Shown: positions 50,101 to 64,000, counted from the first letter of the stretch. The stretch is 64,000 nt of DNA from Dioscorea cayenensis subsp. rotundata (GCF_009730915.1 NC_052474.1:717501-781500); one strand, 5' to 3'. Notes: a model not told the origin generated them from the letters alone. A program made the numbers and translations.

Positions 50101-53100
50101 TAATATATTGTCCAGATTAATTGCTATGTTAGAGATAGTTCTGATTGTTGGATCAAATAAAGTCTAATTGAGTTTTTCTTTTGTTTGTTTGAGCCTTTTC
50201 TCTTTGGCACATAATGTTTTAGGATCCCTTTAATCTGTTAACCAAGTGCTTTTACAGAGTCCCAATCAACTTGCTGTTACTGTTTCTTTGATTTTTACCA
50301 TCAGGGCTAAACTGTGAACTTTAGTTCTTAAACAATATGCAGCGTTGACCAAAATTGCATTTTATGTCATCCACATATTAATTATCAGAAAGCTCAAAAC
50401 TTGTCGGGCATGAAAATAACTGATGGATACTCATCTATGTGTTACACCTCTGCCTTCTTGTTCAAATTTGGTTGCACTTTATATTTCCTTTTTCCATAAT
50501 TTAAATGATTTATACTTGAATTTTATGCGAAAACTCTAACTTCTTGTTCATAGTTTTTGATTGTAATTATATGCTCCTTTTCTTCCACAAGCTAGTTTCC
50601 CATTGTCTCATTTCGGTCTTTAATGGCCTAAATGCTATGGAATGATAAATGATGCTAGATCGATGTAGAAAACTGCATGTATAGTAAATTTTATGTAACT
50701 TGGCATTTAATTTCCTACTTTTAAATTATGCCTCAGGTAGTACAACTCACGAAAAAGCTGTAGCATCCCTACTTGTTCATTGGGTATTGAACCTCGAGCC
50801 ATATGAAGAAGGAGAGCACTTGATTCCTGGTAATATTGAAATAAAATGATAATGCCCGTTGAAGTTAAGTGTCTATAACCAAAATACTTTTTACTCTTAT
50901 CAATTGAGGAATCGAAAATGAAGTGAGGACTCATATCTGAATGCACAAGCTCAGCTTTTCAGCGCCTCAATTTTTATCATGGAAAAGTCCTGGTCATTAT
51001 TGCTTATAACTCCACATGTTTGGAGCATTTCAATCATTAGGCGAGCTGAAAGCCATTGTTTTGGAATTTCAGCTACTTGAGAGATTGCGCGCTGGAAGGG
51101 CATCGTGGTTCTGTTATTTTGCTCAGATGACCCATACGCTGATATTCTACAGGTCCTTGTCTTTTGCTATTCTTCACTTGGGTTCAAAGACAAGTCTGAT
51201 AGTTACAGTTTCTACCATTACCAACTTTTTGATGATGTGTTCTGTGATCCGGGCAGGATTTCTAGAATTGCGCAAGTATACCACGAGCGCACTTTGATGG
51301 TTCTAAAGCGCATGAAGAAGCGCTGCCGAATAAGGGAGTTTCAGCCTCAAACACCTGAAGGCCCTGTTAAACTCCAAGGCAGATTCACAATGATGAACAC
51401 TTTGTTTTTATGATTTCAACTAGAGCTGGAGGTGTTAGTCTTAATCTTGTTGTTGCAGACACTGTGGAGTTCTGGAGAACTCAATGTAGAATCATGCTAC
51501 ATAAAACTGTAACATTTATTTCTTTTCATTTTTCGAATGATTTTATATTTATTGTATATAAATAGGGGCTTTTTAATTTGTTTGTGGTTAGAACTCAGGA
51601 GCTTGCTTAGTTCACTTATGAAGGGAAAAACCAAAATTATTTTTGGTTTCAAGGTCAGGGTTTCTAGATTTTTGCTCGTTTTGGCCATAATGAAAAGCAT
51701 AGTACAGGTGATTTTGGAAATCCATTCTTTTGTGATAGTTTCTCCATTGTTTTCAAGTTTGAGTTGCTGGCTGATGAATACCTCGTTTATATTTCCTAAA
51801 GTTCGGTGCACTCCGCCATTGCCTTGGTTACATAATATGCAGAAATTGATGTATGACAAGTAATGCAAAGGCAGATAGTTTTACCAACTTTGAAAAACTC
51901 AGTGCTATTTGCTTTAACTAGAAAGACTACTAGATCATTTTGCATGAAGCAAATACTGTTACCGAATGGGAATGTTTTTGATTTGAATATTTAAGTACTG
52001 ACATCTTTTTATTGATAGGTTTTCTGTTGTCTCAATCTGCACAATAGCTACAACGCTCAATTAGCATGCCTAAGGACATCATTTTGATAGATTATTGCAT
52101 ACAGGCTAAGTCAACGTGCAATTAGTCTGAGTATTAAATTTGATATCTTATTTTCTTAAAAATCCCAAATTATTTGGCTGTTAGGTCCACAAGAATAGAT
52201 GCTATAAATCACTCTTTGTTCTGAAATTCTTCTTACCGCAAGAATTTCTAAACAGAACCTTCATTATGTTAATATCTATATTAATTTGCACAAACATCAT
52301 CATTTACTTAGCTACTTCGCTGTTTGTTAATGACAGGCGCTACAGACGTAGGCTATATTTTGCAGGGAGCAAGATTAAATCCAAGTTGACAAGCAGGCCC
52401 CACAGCGAGCCGCGATCAGACTAGTCGCATCGAATCGTCATGTATTATCCATAAATCTGGTTGCTAGAACACCGAATTGAGGAGGCTCAGGAGCAGCAGG
52501 TGCAAGGGGCAATGTTAGATGAATTTAATTAGTTACATTATCTTTCTTGGAAATCAGAAATCTAATTATTTTCGCCTTAGGTCATCATGAGGAGAGTAGG
52601 AAAGAAAATCTCGAATCTCAGCAACAATGTGGTTGGCCAGCGATGATACTCAGTAGAAAGGAGGAAAACTTTGTTGGTGAGGCTGCCGACATGCGCACTC
52701 TCATTAAGTTGGGTTGCGATGGCGTTTGATCCCATTGATGTTACTGCTGAAACTCTGAGTGAAAGAAAGGCTGCCGACTTGAATGCGACGGTTATCATAA
52801 GGCTATTGGAAATGCAGCATGAGACATCCCAGGAGTGAGGTTCCTAACAACGCTAATTTGTTCGAGCAATGAACTCTATGAGAAGTGTTTCTGATTCCGC
52901 CAAGTTTGACCTGCATTTGATGAGGCAGCATATTCATCTTGGGTTGAGTAGTTTTCAGTAGGTGCTTCACAATCCATTGAAGCTTTCGCTTTATCCCTAG
53001 GAAAGAGAGAAGAATGTTTTGATGAAACACAATTCAACTCCGTGAAGCTCCAACAAAAGAGCAGCAGAGTTGGCAAAGTGAGGCGCCTCTGTGGTTGCAG

Positions 53101-54760
53101 CCACACAGCCGTCAGATCCTGAATCATATGGGTGATGCATCAAATTGTGCTGACTCAGGATCTGTCCTAATTTGTGTATGGAGATTTCGTACCAAGCCAT
53201 CGAGCTATTTGCTCGCTGGAGCCTGCCATAATATTTAGGCAATTTCTATTATGAAGTTTGGGAAAATGCATTGTTCTGGAAGTGCATGGCCAAAATCCCA
53301 TTTCCCAAATCTCTTTGTTTTCCCTTGAGCTTTTGAGCTCCTGCCCCCTTTATGTATTTTATTTTTATATTTGTTCCGGTTCTTCCAACATAGTTTTCTT
53401 CTCTGTTGCATACACTGATGTGGATGCCTTGAACTCTCTCATCACCGTTGTGTATGTACACTGGAAATGTCGAGGAGGGATGTTTGATGCGCTTTGCTAA
53501 TCTTTTCTTCAAGCATCCCGATGCCCATCAGCCGCTTCTTCGAGAGCGGTGATCTGCATATGGGTGATCTTCTACTTGATCTATTTTGACCAGGTCTCTT
53601 CAATCTCATTTCTTCTTTCACTCAGTGTTGATGCTATCTCATACTTTTATGTTTTCATTTTATGTGACGAATCGTAACCAAATGCAGCGGAGTTCCAATC
53701 AGAGTTTCTAATTTTTGTTTTGTCTTGATTAGGTTTGGATGGCATGTAAACACAACCACAGCTGTTCCTTTGTTGGTGGCCTTAGCTGTTGTCTAATCAT
53801 ATAACTTAGACCTGAAAGTCCACGAAGCAACATCTCAATGCCTGATTTAGAACGACATGCAGCTAAGGCATCCTTACGGCTGCTCAACAACCGTATTCGC
53901 CTCTACCTGTATTCGTTGTAAACCAAATCTTGTATCATAGTCACGCTTACAATCCAAGTGATCTCATCTTCATATGCTGGATCCTTTGTGACACTTAAAC
54001 CACAAAGGCTTATGAAAATTGGGATAAGTAAATCATTTATGCTGCAAAACATGTATGCATCCGTGTATGAGTTTCGCATGCCGCAATGCTTAAAAATTTT
54101 AATATGGATGCAGCATGTCATCAATTTTAGCTTTGTAGCCATGTTTACACTGTGTGTCCGAGTATCTGGTCATCTACTCACGAAACCAAATACACTATTT
54201 CCATTCTCCTAATTGTGCACAGGCATCACTAGTTTTGGGGTCTGGAGATGGAATATGAAACAGAGACAGAGCATTATGGTGATTTTGACTAAAACTGGAC
54301 TTTGATGTCTCAGTGGTCAGTGACGTAGTGTAGTTTGCATGAAAACTGAATATCTCCTGCCACATCTCCTTGCCTCACCATGGTCACCTCGGATCGCTCA
54401 CATAGGCAAAGAAGTGAGTGTCAAATTTATTTTTAGAAGGTTATGTTCGAATTGGCTACATCCATTTGCAATACATAGCACCATTAGTCTGCTCAGTGCA
54501 AGGATTGCATCTATATGAGCCCTATGGCCTTTATTATTTTGTTATTCCATGCTTCATTTTCAGAAAACCCAAGCAAATAATTTTACATGGATGTTTATTC
54601 ATTCCCGTGTTGATTTTTCTCTTGTTCTGTCCAATTTACTAAAGCATCTATTCATATGCCACGAATTGGTTACCAAGATGGATCCCATCGCTCAGAGGGA
54701 AATGGGTCAATTAGAAGTATGCTTCAATCCATGGTGCTGAAAAATCTATGTGTAAGTGGT
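47156..54760 (+). pseudogene. CHR10: ALC1/CHR10-type SNF2 chromatin remodeller with macro domain, frame broken many times
   Basis: CHR10-type proteins are SNF2 ATPases related to human ALC1, joining a helicase to a macro domain that binds ADP-ribose. Recognisable exons lie in order: 47156-47365, 47444-47451 (8 nt), 47538-47616, 47697-47860, 47978-48112, 48424-48606, then about 49640-49790, 49908-50035, 50736-50830, 51092-51153, 51252-51490, 52338-52800, 53460-53590, 53740-53890 and 54655-54750. The early exons are clean: MGLGKTLQAMSLLSYLK (Walker A), CPLSVTDSWMSEF and [13 protein letters not shown] (DEAQ box). Later ones match family blocks only after frame changes: FKNLKHILRAFMLRRTK, YEEGEHL, STRAGGVSLNL, VIMRRVGKKISNLSNNVVG, GGMFDAL and MPRIGYQDGS. 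Exon 1 has two +1 shifts and exon 6 a net +2; others have both insertions and deletions. Either a true unprocessed pseudogene or a working gene with uncorrected indels. Neighbouring loci to the left are clean. Confidence 0.82.
48865..49170. repeat. intronic tandem duplication, about 150-bp unit
   Basis: Copy 1, about 48870-49000, and copy 2, about 49026-49165, share CAAATCTAGGCATGAAAG, TTGACAAGGAAA and CTTCCTAACACCATA-like blocks. It lies in an intron of the CHR10-type locus. Confidence 0.75.
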
Positions 54761-56440
54761 TGTTGATGTCGCTCTCTTTTACAGCCTCAACATTTTCTCT
54801 TAAATACTTTCAATTCTAACATCACGTAATATTATCAGGGTACTATTTTCGGCCTTCAAAGGAGGGAGCAACTTAAATAAAGCTTAAATTTTTCTATTTA
54901 TGTTTTCTTATTGGAAAGCTTTGGCTCTTACCTTCATTATGGCCATTTATTTCTTGGGTTTATAGGTCCAGGCATCTTTTTAATTATTTTGATGGTTTAG
55001 TTTGATGGTATAGTAGGCAGAATATGTTAAGGTAATCATATTCCCCTGCTTCAATTCCTATGGCTGATTTAATTGCCGATCATTTTAGTTTTCCTGTTTG
55101 ATACACTGGTAGGCAGAATGTGTGAAGGTAGTAGCCATCATAATCCCCTGCTTCAATTCCTACGACTGATTTAGCGCCGATTGTTTAGTTTTCCTGTTTG
55201 ATGCCAGAGGGCAAAAAAAATGAACCAGGGGAAGAAAAGTTTAGTTTTTCCCTGATATTCTTGTAATATTTCTGGGATCAGTTCTTATATTAGGGGGTTT
55301 GGGAGTAGTATTACTTACCAATCTAATTTATTCTGCCTTTTCATTGATGGGTTCTGTTTTTGTATATCCATATTCTAAGGATTTCATTAAACTCAAGATA
55401 TACGGCATTAAGGATAGGTGTGTCACGTGGTAGGTGGTTGTGTGGAAATTACTAATGTAAGTGAAACTTATTAATAGAGGATACACAATTTTCATACACT
55501 TTATTTTGTAGTGTTATTTCTTTGCTAAACCTACGTTCATAGAAATTTTGTAGCGGTCAGCGGTGGTAGATCGAAGAGCCCAGAGTGATCTTTTTATTGG
55601 ATGTCAACTTTTGTCTATCAAGTTGGGTCATTCATGTAAAAGAAGTGGTATGAGAGACGTCTCAGCATGGGGTCTGATATTGTCCTTAGTGATCTCTTCT
55701 TGAAGTATGGAATTCCATGTGCAAATTTTGTAATTAAGAGGGTTTGTTGGGGTATGCTTAAACCATAAGATTTTGACAAGGCTCTATTAGATAAAACAGT
55801 GGTGTATTAGGTTCTTCTAACTAGTCATACTTTACCTGTCCTTCAAGTTATTCTTTTAACTGACATTTAGGGGTCTCATCTGGCACTTATATCACAAACC
55901 CCTCATTATGGAAAAATTGTCTTTGGGTAGATTTTACACATCTTGCTTTGAGTTCTAGTCCCAGGCTTTTCCTTGTCTTTTGCGAGATAAGGTTTTGCTT
56001 TTCTCCTTTTGAATGAAGCCCCAGAATTTAGTCGGATCTTTTTACGAAGGAAGCATCATAACCTTTCTTTTGTTCGTTCATGATCTGCTGCCTAGCTTTT
56101 CCTCTTTATTCACCTTTTGTGGGTAACTATTTTCAAGGTCTCAGCAGTGCTCTTTGAGAAAATCTTTCCTTGGCTCGGTTGACTTCAAAATTTGGAGCTT
56201 TGAGAATAATGTTAATTTCTAGTTTTGTTTTGTCATCATCAAATCCTCCAGGTGGTTTTGTTGCGACCCAAAGACATACAAGCATTTATAGATCACTTGG
56301 ATGCTCACTTTCCAAAATGTATCTAGTTTTATATTTACCTCGACAAATCCATCTTAAGTAATTTTTATGTTCTAACTTTTTATTCATGTATCTAGTTTGT
56401 TGCATTCCAGTATTCATTTTACATACTCCTTTGTTATCAC
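54761..56440. other. spacer with a tandem duplication
   Basis: A unit of about 100 bp occurs twice, at about 55010-55095 and 55112-55205. Shared words are GTAGGCAGAATRTGT, CCCCTGCTTCAATTCCTA and TTTAGTTTTCCTGTTTGAT. No gene, RNA or complete element recognised. The CHR10-type locus probably ends just before this interval. Confidence 0.55.
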
Positions 56441-56459
56441 CTATTAATAATTAACATAC

Positions 56460-57720
56460 AATCTTTATCAACTTCGCATAAAAAGAAATCACCGAGATCA
56501 AGCCAATTATACCGCCGGAGAACGACAGCGTCGTTCTTTTTCGACAGCGAAAGCTCGACACCACACGGTCCAGTTCGCGATAGAAAAAACACCGTGCCAC
56601 CACGACAGCAGAGCAGCAGGCGCAGCACAGAGACGCGCAGTCTCAACGCCCGCTGAAGCAGCCACCAGTGTGGTCACATGACCTCACAGCAGGCTGGTCA
56701 CCGTCACCCTGAGCGGCGGCCTGAGGTTGGCCCAACCGGAAGCTTCCAGCAGCATCACAGCCGAGTAAACCCAGAACAGCCCCAGTTGATACAGACGTCC
56801 ACCGCCCAGCATCAGGAACACAGAATCAGATCAGGCTGGCATCGGAGGCTGAGAATCAGACCCAAACGCACAACAGCCGCGTCACCATACCCCTGCGTCT
56901 GGTACGGGCACCGGGAGCTGCCACGCCCTGTTACCCCAGTAGCACCCTCACCAGCACTGGTGGCCGCCACCTTCACCGCGCACCGCATCTTGATGGTCGA
57001 TCGATGATCTGCGAAACCCTGGTCATTGCACCGGCATCTGACGCGGCTGGCGTCGCCGACGGACGACCTGACCAGCGACGACGCCCTGTTTCAGCCCGCG
57101 CGGCGCCGCCGCCCGTCAGGTCATTGCACACGTCAGCACACTGACTGGCCGCGAGACCCTGTCACCATCCTTAACTCAGCCAAAGTCAGATCTGAACGCC
57201 GATCATGAAACATGACACCACCGCGTGACGCACACCTGGTTTCGCGCCATTACGACACCACTCATAAAACGCGAACTGGCATTGCCTGGTTACACCAGGC
57301 ATGTACGGTTGCAGCAGCAGCAGCTGGTCCTTTATAGACATCGCGCCACCTCATGCACGGGATCTCGGCAGCAGGCCGCGCACATCCCGCCAGCATCCGC
57401 TGGCCCACCACCGTGCCCGGAGGCCCGCGATACGCCCGTCCAGCCGAATGCATGAACTGTCAATCATACCGAGCACACCGATCAACCGATGGTCACAGCA
57501 ACTGGAGGTCCAGTCAGGATTCCTGACGGGCCACGGACGCGCGCACGCAGCAACATGAACGACCTGAACTGAAACGAAGAGAAGCTTAGTTAGGGAGCCT
57601 GTTGTCATTCATTTGTTTTCGATTAACGACCACGAAAGCGAGCCTGTTGTTTGTTGGCGTCTGGCGGCCGCGCATGTAAGTTAATTGCCAGTGAGTTCAA
57701 AACTGAAGAAACTACCGGCG
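56460..57720. other. sharply GC-rich island of unknown origin
   Basis: Between AT-rich flanks this 1.26-kb block is well over half G+C by eye and rich in CAGC, GCCG and CGC words. Every frame is open only for short runs (at most about 109 codons) and none looks like a known protein. A sub-repeat GAGCCTGTTGT occurs at about 57595 and 57640. It could be part of a GC-rich transposon, a CpG-rich captured exon, or non-plant DNA joined during assembly. None is proven. Confidence 0.5.
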
Positions 57721-58950
57721 ACCGACTGAATTGACATTATATATACTACACTTGATATTAATTGGCATTAATTATAAATTTTTATTGCACGGTAGTCATG
57801 TATAAAACAACAAAATACGTGGTGAATTACGACAGCATTAAATTAATTAGTAGCTATGAAAATTGGGAACTTTGCTTTTATATATGTCAGATGATAGTAC
57901 TAATTAATTGAAGTAGTCATGGATACATCGAAAGGCCTTGACATTTATAAATTACAATTACATTAATATATATAGTCAGACATGATCAATAATTTGGCAT
58001 AAGGTAGCCCTTCAAGCAGTGCAGCCTTTAATGTTGCTCTGTTGCCAGATACCAGCTTTAATTTGGCACCGATATCTTTTTGACTGGGTTGAATTTGGAG
58101 AAATACATGTAAATAAGCTCTATCATGTGATGGACCAAACCATTGACTTCATGAATGAAGAGAAAAATGAAATATCTAACTCTATCATTGTGGGAGCTGA
58201 GTATGATGTAGTGGCAAAAGATCTCTCTGCTCTAATGTCCCTTTTGCTACTCCATTCAATCTTACTGCAATATTAATCAAATATATCTTTTTTTCAGTGT
58301 AGAATGAAACCGCAGGGAGTTCACTTGGCATTGGATGTCTCTATTCTTTTCTCTTTAATGATAGAATTATTCATTTTAATTACCACTATTAGCTAGTACT
58401 CTTAATTAGCCTCTGTATTTATCTTCTTCTTTTTTTCTGGTCATCCTTTTATTTTCATTTTCATTTTACACGGGTCTTCCTTAATTAACATCCAAATAGT
58501 ACGTTCTTGTTTTTATTATATTTTAACTCTATATATACTTCTTGTTAATGTTGAAGTTGATTAGAAGCTGTATGGTTGGCAGTTAGTGTGAAGTGTAAGT
58601 ATGGTTCAAAGGTGTTTGAATAGGTCAAAGGAGTCAGTTGTCTTTATTATGTGTGTTAATTGAGTTGGTGGGTGGGTTGTAATTAAAAGCCGTTTATATA
58701 ATATGTGTGTATCATGCATTGCATGACAGTTATCCAGTGTACTTTATTTTCAAGTGCAATTGCAAGTATATATATATATGTTAATATATATATATATATA
58801 TATATAGACTTCTGATCATGGTTCTCGATTAAGAACGAACAACAGTTAACAAAAACTTGGTTAATATATCCATTTTATTATTAAAAACCACCATAATGTC
58901 AACAATCTCAAGACTGTCATGCACGCATGACATGAATAATTAATAATTAG
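57721..58950. other. AT-rich spacer with one orphan ORF
   Basis: A plus-strand frame at 58019-58276 (85 codons, containing LIWHRYLFDWVEFGEIHVNK) follows a TTGCCAG acceptor-like site and has protein-like composition. No family is recognised, so it may be a stray exon. An AT microsatellite pair lies at about 58768-58806. Nothing else seen. Confidence 0.3.
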
Positions 58951-58951
58951 T

Positions 58952-60200
<1,249 letters not shown>

Positions 60201-60880
60201 ACAAAATCCAGATCCTCATTTCTGGAAATCCAAATCCCCAAGCAAAATCACTTTATTCTGCTGGTTGTTCAGAGAAAACAAAATTCTTACTCTTGATAAT
60301 CTATTCAAAAAAGGCTGTAATCCTAATGCCACCGACACATGCATTCTTTGTCATAATAATTCGGAAACAGTGGAACATCTTTTTCTTGATTGCAAATACG
60401 CGGAGTGTATTTGGTCCTTCTTCAGACAAAACCTTGATATTGAGTCTTCCCCATCCTCAGTATCTAATATTTGGACCATTTGGATCCCCTGATTAACTTC
60501 CTCTCGTCGGAACCTGGGGGACCTTTGTTCTAGAGCCATAATCTGGAATTTTTGGCTTGAACGAAGCAATCGCATTTTTAACCTTACTTGCCTACCTATT
60601 ATTTCAATTTTATACAAGTCTGCTAATATGCTGCTTTCTTGGCTTTCAACAGATTTAGAGAACCTTCATCAGGATACCACTGAGGCCACTCAAAGGATCA
60701 AGCGCTCCCTCAACTTCCTGGGCATTAGACCCACTAATTTCATCGGCGATTCGGTGCACACTGCTGATCAGGAGTAGTTCTTTTATCCTTGTAGCTGGGC
60801 AGGCCTGTGTCTCCAGACGGTTGACTTCGCCTTCCCAACTTGTTTCATTTTCTCTTTCTTCCTGTCTTGCTTTTGCTCAC
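60201..60880 (+). mobile_element. LINE ORF2 C-terminal fragment with zf-RVT motif
   Basis: Starts exactly at the end of the left inverted arm. With one or two frame changes the plus strand reads LFRENKILTLDNLFKKGCN, then the zinc-binding CILCHNNSETVEHLFLDC, then WNFWLERSNRIFNLTC, and ends in a stop near 60775, followed by a 3' UTR. This is the typical C-terminus of a plant L1-type LINE. It is 5'-truncated. I found no clear target duplication, so the junction may be a rearrangement breakpoint rather than a simple insertion. Confidence 0.8.
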
Positions 60881-61934
60881 TGCAAATCAAAATACAGAGC
60901 AACTTAATTAACAAATATATGAGAAGAAGCAATTCAAGTCAAATATAATTAAGATGATAAATTGAGCAACTTAATTTACCCTCCAATAATTGATTTGCTA
61001 GCCATTATTTAATTACCCTTTCCTTTGGTGTTTATCCTGTTAATAAATGAATGCTTTAATCAAGTCCATGCAAATCAAAATTATATATATATATATACGC
61101 ATACAATTTCATATATCTATTTTAATAAATAAAATAATTCTGTATTAAGCATGAATATTATATAGAGAACATTTGATAACTTAATTCAAAAAGTCTCCTT
61201 AAAAACAAGAAGAAAGTTCAAGGATATCTGAGGGAGGCGAGCACAGTGAATTCTACTATCACGTCATGGACTAATAATTAATGCAACACTTTTGTTTTTG
61301 TTTTTTTGTTTTGTTTTGTTTTTGAGAGAGATAACTAATAATGCAACACTTGATAGCTAGCTATAGTGAACAAAAAACAACATATACTGATATACATAAT
61401 GCCACCTCCTAAGCTAAGACTAGTGCAAGCATAGTGTACCTATCTAGTTGGTACTTTACAGAACAAATGAGTATTGGTGAGCTTGACTTAAACCTTTCAT
61501 AACAAGGGATATATACACAAATTAAGTTTGCCAAAAAATAGCAAAGAAATTAATGAAAAGAACATGTTCGATCTGATCCAAATAAATCAATATATAGAAC
61601 AAGATCCTCAATCATCCACCACTTTAAGAATCCTCATTCCTCACCTCCACCTTCATAATTAACAAAGACTCTTACATAAGAAGATTATCTATCCACTATT
61701 ATTCCTTGATTCCCTCATATTATTTAACATACCACTTTATCCTCAACTTCAAACTTACTCAAAGTCTCACATGAAAAACAAGTGAGTCAACTGCGGACGT
61801 TTGCATATGAAGACTAGCTAGTCACTATATATTATTGCTTGATTCCCACTTACTATTTAATATACCACTTTATCCTTAACTTCAAATTTACTCAAAGTTT
61901 TGCATGAAAATATATAAGTGAGTCTTCCTTTATA

Positions 61935-61968
<34 letters not shown>

Positions 61969-62423
61969 CGAGTAATATTGAAAAACAAGTGTGTAATGAA
62001 ACAAGATTTTGTTTTTAAAAAATTGATTAATAAAAGAATTTTAATTTCAGGACAAAGACTTATAGGTATTGCATGCATATTCTTTTTCCTTTTTTTCTTT
62101 TTTTAAACGTGAAACATAGCACTGACTGGAGACACCATTTGAGAGTCAAATTAAGATCACAAATAATTTTTCAATGATAGATGAAAGTACTCATGATATA
62201 TAAATTAAAAATATATTGAAATTGATTTTCTCATATTGAAACCTACCTATATTTGTAGTATCATGAAATATTTGGTTCATACAAGCTATGATGTGTATCT
62301 CTAATAAATGACCATAAGATTGATATTATTTTGATCATTCATATTGATTTTGTCATCCTATATAAGTTCAATAAAACGCATAATTTTAAATGAAATAAAT
62401 TTTAAATAACCATTGCACAAAAT
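60881..62423. other. AT-rich spacer inside the inverted duplication
   Basis: No gene. A tandem duplication of about 130 bp lies at about 61660-61925, sharing TACCACTTTATCCTYAACTTCAAA and ACTCAAAGTYTYRCATGAAAA. An AT microsatellite lies at about 61944-61968. Confidence 0.5.
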
Positions 62424-62699
62424 ATCCAATTTTTTTTCAACGAAGTCGACAAGCGACAAAATGAAAGATAAACGGGTACGGATGTGTCCCAATTACAGTG
62501 ACTTGACTGACCTACTGAAGATAAACCTCTCGCCATATAACACTGGAAGGGAAAACGAGAAGTATTCCTCACACAAAACTCTTGTAGGAGACCAAAAATG
62601 TGAATTGTAATATGAGAGATTTGAACTCGAAAACTCTCTATCACAAGTATGGGTAATTACCGTTGAGCTAGCCCATGATTCCTACAAAAGAATCCAATT
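62424..62699 (-). mobile_element. tRNA-derived SINE, reverse orientation
   Basis: On the minus strand the element (about 62432-62691) has an A box TAGCTCAACGGT and a B box GAGTTCAAATCTC, spaced as in a tRNA-derived promoter. It ends in a short A run. Direct repeats ATCCAATT flank it at 62424-62431 and 62692-62699. It differs in sequence from the SINE at 13.3 kb, so at least two SINE families are present. The short duplication makes the exact ends less sure. Confidence 0.75.
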
Positions 62700-63198
62700 A
62701 ATTAATAAGAACTCGTTCATGTCTTTTTAATTAAGGGAAGGTGCCATTTGCCTGGTGTTTAAGATCATCTTTCTGCCTAAACAAAAGAGACAGTCATGAT
62801 CATAAGATCAGACCAGGCTGGTATGCATGATCAATCATAAAAATTCAACAAACATGCTCTTTTGTTCATATATGTCTACACCCAAATGAAAAAATCAAAT
62901 GAACAAACACAACAAATGTTTATTATTATGTCTATATATGTCAATAAACACACAGGCTAAATATTTTAAAATTAATTTATTAATCAACAATTAATCTCCC
63001 GTTGATGTTTATTATTATTTTGACATTGCATGAGATGCAAGAAATCACGTACATGAGTCAAAACATTAACCAAGTCATCGCTTATAAGTTCAATCCAATT
63101 AATTTCCTACCTTTTCTAAATTAATTATATAGACATGTAATATACCAAAATCATCAACTGAATTTTTTTAAAGATTAAAAATTGAAAAGAGATTTTAA
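62700..63198. other. AT-rich spacer before the right inverted arm
   Basis: About 500 bases with no ORF, RNA or element recognised. Confidence 0.4.
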
Positions 63199-63453
63199 TT
63201 AATATATCAAAACTGTCACCATATGAGAAATCTCCAAAAACCATGCATGACCTATTCTATTGAAATTTTTCTTGCAGTCTTGCAGATGCCATCAACCAAT
63301 ACATACTGAACATGGCAGTACAAATACAACCTGCCTAGTCAATTTACTGCAATGAGTACTGTTACTGAAGAGCAAGACTCTTCTGTACGTCTTATTCTTG
63401 TTTACAAATTAAGATATACACTCGATCTCCATTAATTACAACATATTGATCAA

Positions 63454-63460
63454 TATAAAT
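63454..63460 (+). promoter_or_regulatory. TATA box of the right chitinase copy
   Basis: TATAAAT, 65-71 bases before the ATG at 63525. The same box is present in the left copy (minus strand, about 59935-59941), since it lies in the duplicated arm. Confidence 0.6.
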
Positions 63461-63524
63461 ACACTCCATGCACCATCATTCACATTAATTCTTCATCTAA
63501 TTAATTACCAATTAGTGAATAACA

Positions 63525-64000
<476 letters not shown>

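Noticed and set aside
56678-57608. Protein-coding genes in the GC-rich island
   Set aside because: Frames are short, overlapping on both strands and have no recognisable motif; high G+C alone keeps them open.

Overview
The window is nuclear DNA of a flowering plant. It is AT-rich, the genes carry GT-AG introns, several genes are plant-specific, and the spacers hold LTR, LINE, SINE and hAT debris. A Ghd7-type CCT gene points to a monocot. The long introns and the general look of the proteins suggest a non-grass monocot (for example Dioscoreales), but that is inference and no species is claimed.

Layout. 1-3.3 kb: a TIP5-type aquaporin gene (minus strand) cut off by a run of exactly 1,000 N, with two exon-like segments of an unidentified minus-strand gene beyond it. 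4.3-5.9 kb: an intact six-exon VAN3-binding/FORKED-like gene, followed by a 730-bp non-autonomous hAT element with an 8-bp target duplication. 7.5-12.4 kb: an intact coatomer alpha subunit gene (1,218 aa, minus). 13.3-17.8 kb: a transposon nest with a tRNA-derived SINE and one solo LTR inserted inside another, each with its own target-site duplication. 19-24 kb: unidentified transcription-unit-like sequence with duplicated exon-like segments. 24-28.2 kb: no gene recognised. 28.9-30.7 kb: a Ghd7-like CCT-domain gene. 32.8-35.1 kb: ribosomal protein eL15 (minus), then a 5'-truncated LINE. 37.3-39.8 kb: an unidentified tail-anchored-type protein. 40.1-43.0 kb: CCD7, the strigolactone-pathway carotenoid cleavage dioxygenase (minus, convergent with the previous gene). 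44.9-45.7 kb: LINE debris. 47.2-54.8 kb: an ALC1/CHR10-type SNF2-macrodomain gene whose exons are in order but broken by many small indels. 56.46-57.72 kb: a sharply GC-rich island of unknown origin. 59.0-64.0 kb: two divergent class III chitinase genes forming an inverted duplication around a 3-kb spacer with a LINE 3' fragment and a second SINE.

The genes do not form one pathway. They are housekeeping genes (COPI coat, ribosome) mixed with development genes: auxin canalisation/vein patterning (VAN3-binding protein), flowering time (Ghd7-like), branching hormone (CCD7) and a vacuolar-type aquaporin. The most notable structural features are the inverted chitinase pair, whose arms differ only by indels, the nested solo LTRs, the broken CHR10 locus and the GC-rich island. 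All exon boundaries were derived by hand from splice consensus and reading-frame continuity.
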